DNA of 11,302 nucleotides from SAR324 cluster bacterium (GTDB lineage Bacteria > SAR324 > XYD2-FULL-50-16). Under the pieces are notes generated by a model that made no database searches, was not told the origin of the DNA, and saw only the letters and a list, made by a program, of their open reading frames with translations. Location of the stretch: contig NVSR01000135.1 in the NCBI GenBank assembly GCA_002401295.1, positions 1 through 11,302 on the forward strand, written 5' to 3'. Position 1 is the first letter of the stretch. Each line of letters starts with the position of its first letter. A program made the position numbers and the translations under genes. Of the stretch, positions 7,888 to 11,302 are shown one piece after another.

Positions 7888-7921
7888 AAAAAAAAAGCCC
7901 GCTTGCAAGGCAAACGGGCTT
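7888..7921 (-). terminator. Intrinsic terminator downstream of etfA
   Basis: On the plus strand AAGCCCG (7895-7901) pairs with CGGGCTT (7915-7921). After one C/A mismatch, TTGC (7903-7906) pairs with GCAA (7910-7913) around a three-base loop. On the minus strand the stem is followed directly by nine T residues (7888-7896). A GC-rich stem plus T-run about 20 bases past the etfA stop is a classic rho-independent terminator. It ends the dehydrogenase/ETF transcript before the oxidoreductase gene. Confidence 0.93.
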
Positions 7922-7940
7922 CAGTCCTGCCCGAAGAGGA

Positions 7941-8897
7941 CTAGCTTCGAACTTTTTTGATTTCTTCTCGCATAATAGGCACGATTTCAAACAAATCACC
8001 CACAATGCCGTAATCAGCGATATCAAAAATAGGCGCATCAGCGTCTTTGTTGATGGCTACAATTACTTTGGATCCATTCATACCGGCCAGATGTTGGATA
8101 GCTCCGGAAATACCGCAAGCGATATAGAGGGAAGGAGCTACTACTTTACCTGTTTGCCCGACTTGAGAGTCATGAGGCATGAATCCACTGTCTACCATGG
8201 CACGGGAAGCACCGAAACCTGCGTTCAGGTCTTCAGCCAGTCCTTTTAAGAGGGCTACACCTTCCTCATTTTTAGCACCACGACCACAAGAGACCACAAT
8301 CTTGGCATCAGCCAAGTCTACAGCACCACCTGCTTCCGTCAGGATTTCCTGAATCGTTGCTCGCAAGTCTGCTTCCGGTGTGGAGAGTTCCACCAAGTTT
8401 TCACTGGCGACCAATCCTTCCTTAGCGTCAAAAGCACCGGCACGAACAATGGCCACGACTTTGTCAGCCTTCACTTCTACTTTTTCTACAACCTTACCGG
8501 CAACAGCAGGGCGTAGGATTACTACCTGACTTCCATCTACTTGTACATCAGTGATATCAGTCACACAAGCTGCATCAAGTTTGGCGGCAATCCGTGGGGC
8601 GGCTGCTTTAGCAGCTTCCGTGGAAGCAAACCAAACTTGATCCGCACCAAATTGAGTGGCGGCATCCACAACGGCAGCCGTTAAGGCAGCAGCAGTCAGT
8701 TTCTCTAAAGAGGCGTCATCTGCCACATATTGTGTTTTTGTACCTGTGGCTAAGTCAGCGGCCAAGGCTTTCACACCGGCGCCGACGGCAACTGCAGCGA
8801 CTTCGGCTCCCAAATCATTGGCAGTGGAAACCAATTCAGCGAAGCTTCCTTTCAGTGCCCCGCCTTTAATATCTGCAACAACTAATACCTTTGCCAT
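7941..8897 (-). CDS. etfA: Electron transfer flavoprotein, alpha subunit
   Basis: A 318-residue protein of normal EtfA length. With EtfB it forms the soluble flavoprotein that collects electrons from acyl-CoA dehydrogenases. The N-terminal half (about 1-190) is the adenine-nucleotide-hydrolase-like fold. The C-terminal half is the FAD-binding domain, with SRAMVDSG (231-238), QVGQTGK (245-251), GISGAIQHLAGM (262-273) and NKDADAPIF (283-291), all family hallmarks. No N-terminal ferredoxin-like extension is present. The ATG at 8895-8897 has GAGGAG about ten bases upstream on the minus strand. It follows etfB by 50 bases and ends just before a strong terminator, so it is the last gene of its transcript. 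An electron-bifurcating version cannot be excluded by eye, but the neighbouring oxidoreductase favours the quinone-linked role. Confidence 0.97.
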   Translation of the reverse strand: MAKVLVVADIKGGALKGSFAELVSTANDLGAEVAAVAVGAGVKALAADLATGTKTQYVADDASLEKLTAAALTAAVVDAATQFGADQVWFASTEAAKAAAPRIAAKLDAACVTDITDVQVDGSQVVILRPAVAGKVVEKVEVKADKVVAIVRAGAFDAKEGLVASENLVELSTPEADLRATIQEILTEAGGAVDLADAKIVVSCGRGAKNEEGVALLKGLAEDLNAGFGASRAMVDSGFMPHDSQVGQTGKVVAPSLYIACGISGAIQHLAGMNGSKVIVAINKDADAPIFDIADYGIVGDLFEIVPIMREEIKKVRS

Positions 8898-8947
8898 AAA
8901 TATATACTCCTCGTGTTTTGATTGGATTCTGGATATCTGGTCGAAAA

Positions 8948-9724
8948 TTAGAAAACCTTTGCTTCGGTAGCCAGTAGGTTGACAACTTGGCTTGTAATTT
9001 CCGCAGCGTCACCTTCAAACTTCTGTCCGGCACCACGGCTTTGAGGAGCTTGATATTCCAATACCTTTGTCTTGGAGGCCGCCATGTCGTCAGCGGAAAG
9101 TCCCAGATCAGATAAGTCCAAGTTCTTAATTTTCTTTTTCTTGGCCTGCATGATACCACGCAAGGCGGGCAGACGAGGCTCGTTAATACTGTCATTGACT
9201 GTGATCACTGCTGGCAACTGCAGGGCAATGACTTCTTTGTTTCCATCTGCCTGACGAGTCACTTTCAGATTTTTATCATCAATGGCCTCAATGGTAACTA
9301 CATTGCTGACACAAGGTAATCCTAAGAATTCAGCCAATAGAATACCAGTTTGTCCACTATCCGTATCTTGAGACTGCTTACCGGTGATGACTAAATCATA
9401 GTCACCTTGCTCGTAAACTTTTTGTAGAATCTTGGCATAAGAAGCAGAGTCCACATTTTTGATGGCTTCATCTTCTATTAAGAGTCCACCTTCGATTCCC
9501 ATGGCGAAAGCCTTACGGATCGCTACAGTAGCGGTACCATCGCCAATACAGACGAGTTCCGTGGAGGCACCTTGGTCTTCCTTCAACACAACCGTGGCTT
9601 CTACGGCATTCTCATCCCAAGCGTTCATGACATATTGCAAACCATCTTGAACGATAGCGCCATTTTTGACTTGGATGTTCAATTCAACATCAACAACGTT
9701 TTTTACTGTTACCAGGATATTCAA
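8948..9724 (-). CDS. etfB: Electron transfer flavoprotein, beta subunit
   Basis: A 258-residue protein matching EtfB in length and motifs. It begins MNILVTVKNV and has YVMNAWDENAVE (31-42), the nucleotide-binding stretch GKQSQDTDSGQTG (115-127) and the EtfB signature NEPRLPALRGIMQAKKKKI (181-199). The start is TTG at 9722-9724, supported by AAGGAG five bases upstream on the minus strand and by the fit of the first residues to the family. It binds AMP/FAD with EtfA and forms the docking face for dehydrogenases. It lies upstream of etfA (50-base gap) and downstream of the acyl-CoA dehydrogenase across a structured 156-base gap. Confidence 0.97.
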   Translation of the reverse strand: MNILVTVKNVVDVELNIQVKNGAIVQDGLQYVMNAWDENAVEATVVLKEDQGASTELVCIGDGTATVAIRKAFAMGIEGGLLIEDEAIKNVDSASYAKILQKVYEQGDYDLVITGKQSQDTDSGQTGILLAEFLGLPCVSNVVTIEAIDDKNLKVTRQADGNKEVIALQLPAVITVNDSINEPRLPALRGIMQAKKKKIKNLDLSDLGLSADDMAASKTKVLEYQAPQSRGAGQKFEGDAAEITSQVVNLLATEAKVF

Positions 9725-9734
9725 AGCTTCTCCT
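9725..9734 (-). promoter_or_regulatory. Ribosome binding site that fixes the etfB TTG start
   Basis: Read on the minus strand, AAGGAG followed by AAGCT precedes the TTG. The match to the Shine-Dalgarno core and the five-base spacing make this one of the best ribosome binding sites in the window. It explains why a TTG is used rather than a later codon. Confidence 0.8.
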
Positions 9735-9760
9735 TTTCCAAGGGTGTTTTTTTATTACGC

Positions 9761-9771
9761 TTCACAGTGAA
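9761..9771. promoter_or_regulatory. 11-base palindrome upstream of etfB
   Basis: TTCACAGTGAA is a perfect palindrome around a central base, 37 bases upstream of the etfB start. Its TTCA-N3-TGAA form recurs in TTCACCATGAA (7837-7847) upstream of the oxidoreductase. It may be an operator for a shared regulator of the electron-transfer genes. No known regulator is assigned, and chance is possible. Confidence 0.3.
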
Positions 9772-9772
9772 T

Positions 9773-9843
9773 GATCTTTTTCAAGCGTTGAAATAATCTA
9801 AAGGAATCCTTAGCTTATTTCAACGCCTGACTTGCAGAAGATC
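9773..9843. repeat. Long imperfect palindrome between the acyl-CoA dehydrogenase and etfB
   Basis: The core is a perfect 12-base inverted repeat: GCGTTGAAATAA (9785-9796) and TTATTTCAACGC (9815-9826). Inside it, CTAAAGG (9798-9804) pairs with CCTTAG (9808-9813) with one bulged A, leaving a three-base AAT loop. Outside it, TCA/TGA (9781-9783 with 9828-9830) and GATCTT/AAGATC (9773-9778 with 9838-9843) extend the symmetry. A further pair, CTTGCAG (9831-9837) and CTGCAAG (9857-9863), could form a competing hairpin. The minus-strand sequence after the stem is TTGAAAAAGATC, which is not a T-run, so this is not a standard intrinsic terminator. Candidate roles are an mRNA processing or stability element, an attenuator, a pair of operators, or a dispersed intergenic palindrome. 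Confidence 0.7.
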
Positions 9844-9880
9844 AAAAAATGAATTCCTGCAAGTAGTTCTGAATGAGGGA

Positions 9881-11020
9881 CTATTGGAGCACCATTTTGG
9901 AAATGACGACTCTTTGTACCTCATTGGTTCCTTCATAAATTTCCGTAATTTTGGCGTCACGGAACATACGCTCTACTTCAAACTCGGTTATATACCCGTA
10001 ACCACCATGAACTTGGATGGCTTCTTTGGTCACCCAGGTAGCAGCTTCCGAGGCCATAGTTTTAGCCATGGCGGATTGCAAGCTATTGGCCTGACCTTGA
10101 TCTTTCATCCAGGCGGCTTTGTAGGTGATGAGTTTGGCTGCTTCAATTTTCATGGCCATATCGGCTAACTTAAACTGAATGGCTTGCAGTGCAGCTAGTG
10201 GCTTGCCAAACTGCTTGCGCTCTTTGGCATAAGCGACGGAGCGTTCAAAGGCTCCTTCAGCGATACCCAAAGCTTGTCCCGCAATACCGATCCGTCCACC
10301 GTTGAGGGTTTCCATAGCAATCTTGAAACCATCTCCTTCTTCACCCAGCAGATTTTCTTTTGGAATCCTGACTTCATCCAAACCAAAAGCTGTGGTATAG
10401 GAACCGCGAATGCCTAATTTCTCTTCGTTACCCGTAATGACAACACCTTCTGTTTCCAGGTCTAAGATAAAAGCGGAAAGCCCCTTGTGCTTCAAACTTC
10501 GGTCTTTACTGGCGAAGACAATACCTGTGCCTCTATAGCCACCATTGGTGATGAAGATCTTGCTGCCATCCAACACATAATAGTCACCATCCTCTCGGTA
10601 AGTGGTCATCATATTGGCCACATCACTACCGGCTTCCGCTTCAGTTAAGAGGAAACTACCGATTTTCTCTCCCTTAAGCATGGGGGGCAGAAATTTCATC
10701 TTTTGCTCTTCCGTTCCAAACATATAGATGGGAGCGCAGCCAAGGGAGGTATGAGCGGAAACCAAAACACCTGTAGAAGCACAAGCCTTGGATATTTCTT
10801 CTACAACGATAATATAAGAAAGGAAATCAAGTTCCGCACCGGAATATTTGTCCGGGAAATAAGAGCCTAAGAAACCCAGTTCGGAGATTGTCTGAACAAT
10901 CTTCGGGTCAATCATATGGTTCCTATCAGTCTCAATGGCTTTGGGCTTAATCTCTGCTTCGACACATTGACGGACACTATCCCGAACTAAACGATGTTCC
11001 TCTGTTAAATCAAAATCCAT
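9881..11020 (-). CDS. Acyl-CoA dehydrogenase (short-chain / butyryl-CoA type)
   Basis: A 379-residue FAD enzyme of the normal length for short-chain acyl-CoA dehydrogenases. It oxidises an acyl-CoA to the trans-2-enoyl-CoA and passes electrons to ETF. Motifs: LTEAEAGSDV (125-134, first family signature), KIFITNGG (154-161), the glycine-rich RIGIAGQALGIAEGA stretch (about 240-255), QVHGGYGYITE with the ERMFRDA continuation (second signature), and IYEGTNEVQR, in which E363 sits at the usual catalytic-base position of butyryl/short-chain enzymes (isovaleryl and long-chain types place it elsewhere). The ATG at 11018-11020 has GGAAG about five bases upstream. Only 14 bases separate it from the hydratase gene, so the two are co-transcribed. 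The exact chain length or branch of the substrate cannot be read from the sequence. Confidence 0.96.
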   Translation of the reverse strand: MDFDLTEEHRLVRDSVRQCVEAEIKPKAIETDRNHMIDPKIVQTISELGFLGSYFPDKYSGAELDFLSYIIVVEEISKACASTGVLVSAHTSLGCAPIYMFGTEEQKMKFLPPMLKGEKIGSFLLTEAEAGSDVANMMTTYREDGDYYVLDGSKIFITNGGYRGTGIVFASKDRSLKHKGLSAFILDLETEGVVITGNEEKLGIRGSYTTAFGLDEVRIPKENLLGEEGDGFKIAMETLNGGRIGIAGQALGIAEGAFERSVAYAKERKQFGKPLAALQAIQFKLADMAMKIEAAKLITYKAAWMKDQGQANSLQSAMAKTMASEAATWVTKEAIQVHGGYGYITEFEVERMFRDAKITEIYEGTNEVQRVVISKMVLQ

Positions 11021-11034
11021 ATTCTTCCAATAAA

Positions 11035-11302
11035 TTAGCGATTCTTGAAATTAGCTTTTCTTTTTTCCACAAAGGCTTGCATTCCCTCTTTCTGATCTTC
11101 CGTCGAAAAGAGCGTTCCAAACAAACCGCTTTCATATCTGACGCCATCTTCCAAGCTCAGGTTCATGCCCGTAAAAATTGCATCCTTGGCGATTGCTACT
11201 GCTTGCCCACCGTTTTTGGCGATGGTTGCCGCTAAGGCTTGTACTTTGGGCAGTAGTTCCTCTTGAGGGTACACAGCATTGACCATACCAAAGCCTTTGG
11301 CT
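11035..11302 (-). CDS. Enoyl-CoA hydratase/isomerase family protein, C-terminal part (5' end outside window)
   Basis: About 88 residues are visible. The frame stays open to the right edge, and the ATG at 11284-11286 is internal (FGMVNAVYP). The segment matches the C-terminal third of crotonase-family hydratases: the AKGFGMVNAVYPQEELLPK start of the trimerisation region, a helix with AIAKDAI, the GLFGTLFSTEDQKEGMQAF stretch and a final EKRKANFKNR. The oxyanion-hole and catalytic glutamates lie outside the window, so activity cannot be judged. It ends 14 bases before the acyl-CoA dehydrogenase start. Together they would catalyse the first two steps of beta-oxidation, probably crotonyl-CoA hydration if the dehydrogenase is short-chain. 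Confidence 0.92.
   Translation of the reverse strand, partial: AKGFGMVNAVYPQEELLPKVQALAATIAKNGGQAVAIAKDAIFTGMNLSLEDGVRYESGLFGTLFSTEDQKEGMQAFVEKRKANFKNR

Noticed and set aside
7777..7908. N-terminal extension of the oxidoreductase starting at a TTG at 7908
   Set aside because: It translates through the hairpin and T-run of the etfA terminator and has no family similarity. The ATG at 7776 has a ribosome binding site and starts directly at the first membrane segment.
8656..8970. Ala/Ser/Thr-rich open frame opposite the etfA 5' end
   Set aside because: The Ala-rich composition is the mirror of the Ala-rich N-terminal half of EtfA on the other strand; there is no independent coding evidence.
9744..9792. 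Possible promoter for etfB: TTGAAA and TAATAA on the minus strand
   Set aside because: The spacing is about 21 bases, too long for a sigma-70 promoter, and no better pair was found.

Overview
The window carries eight protein-coding genes, two of them cut by the window edges. I see no tRNA, rRNA, CRISPR array, insertion sequence or phage gene. Base composition is moderate and even by eye. The gene content (a hybrid sensor kinase, a large B12-type radical SAM enzyme, and acyl-CoA dehydrogenase plus ETF plus a NarI/HdrD-type ETF:quinone oxidoreductase) suggests a Gram-negative bacterium that oxidises acyl-CoAs into a (mena)quinone pool. A deltaproteobacterium-like, Bdellovibrionota-like or SAR324-like lineage is plausible, but this is an inference with low confidence.

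Left part, plus strand (1-5043). A hybrid sensor kinase enters from the left edge. Its order is partial PAS, PAS, H-box helix, HATPase, receiver, PAS, then a C-terminal domain I cannot name. The H-box histidine is replaced by tyrosine, so it is probably not an ordinary autophosphorylating kinase. After 64 bases comes a 735-residue radical SAM protein with a B12-binding-like N-terminal region and a CX4CX2C iron-sulfur motif; its substrate is unknown.

Middle (5044-5658). The radical SAM gene converges on a small CheY-like single-domain response regulator on the minus strand. The 64-base convergent gap holds two overlapping hairpins that cannot form together. The 185-base gap upstream of the regulator holds a 17-base palindrome and a terminator-like hairpin.

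Right part, all minus strand (5659-11302), read from right to left: the C-terminal end of an enoyl-CoA hydratase, an acyl-CoA dehydrogenase 14 bases later, a 156-base gap dominated by a long imperfect palindrome, etfB, etfA, a textbook intrinsic terminator, and a membrane iron-sulfur oxidoreductase. Together these form an electron route. The dehydrogenase oxidises acyl-CoA, the hydratase takes the enoyl-CoA forward, EtfAB carries the electrons, and the oxidoreductase passes them through 4Fe-4S clusters, CCG domains and a b-heme membrane domain to quinone. The terminator after etfA suggests the oxidoreductase is made at a lower level than ETF or from its own promoter.

Start-codon points: the radical SAM gene and etfB begin with TTG. 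The oxidoreductase should start at the ATG at 7776, because the longer reading to 7908 runs through the terminator. The most unusual observations are the Tyr-for-His kinase, its unassigned C-terminal domain, the long palindrome before etfB, and the mutually exclusive hairpins at 5051-5091.
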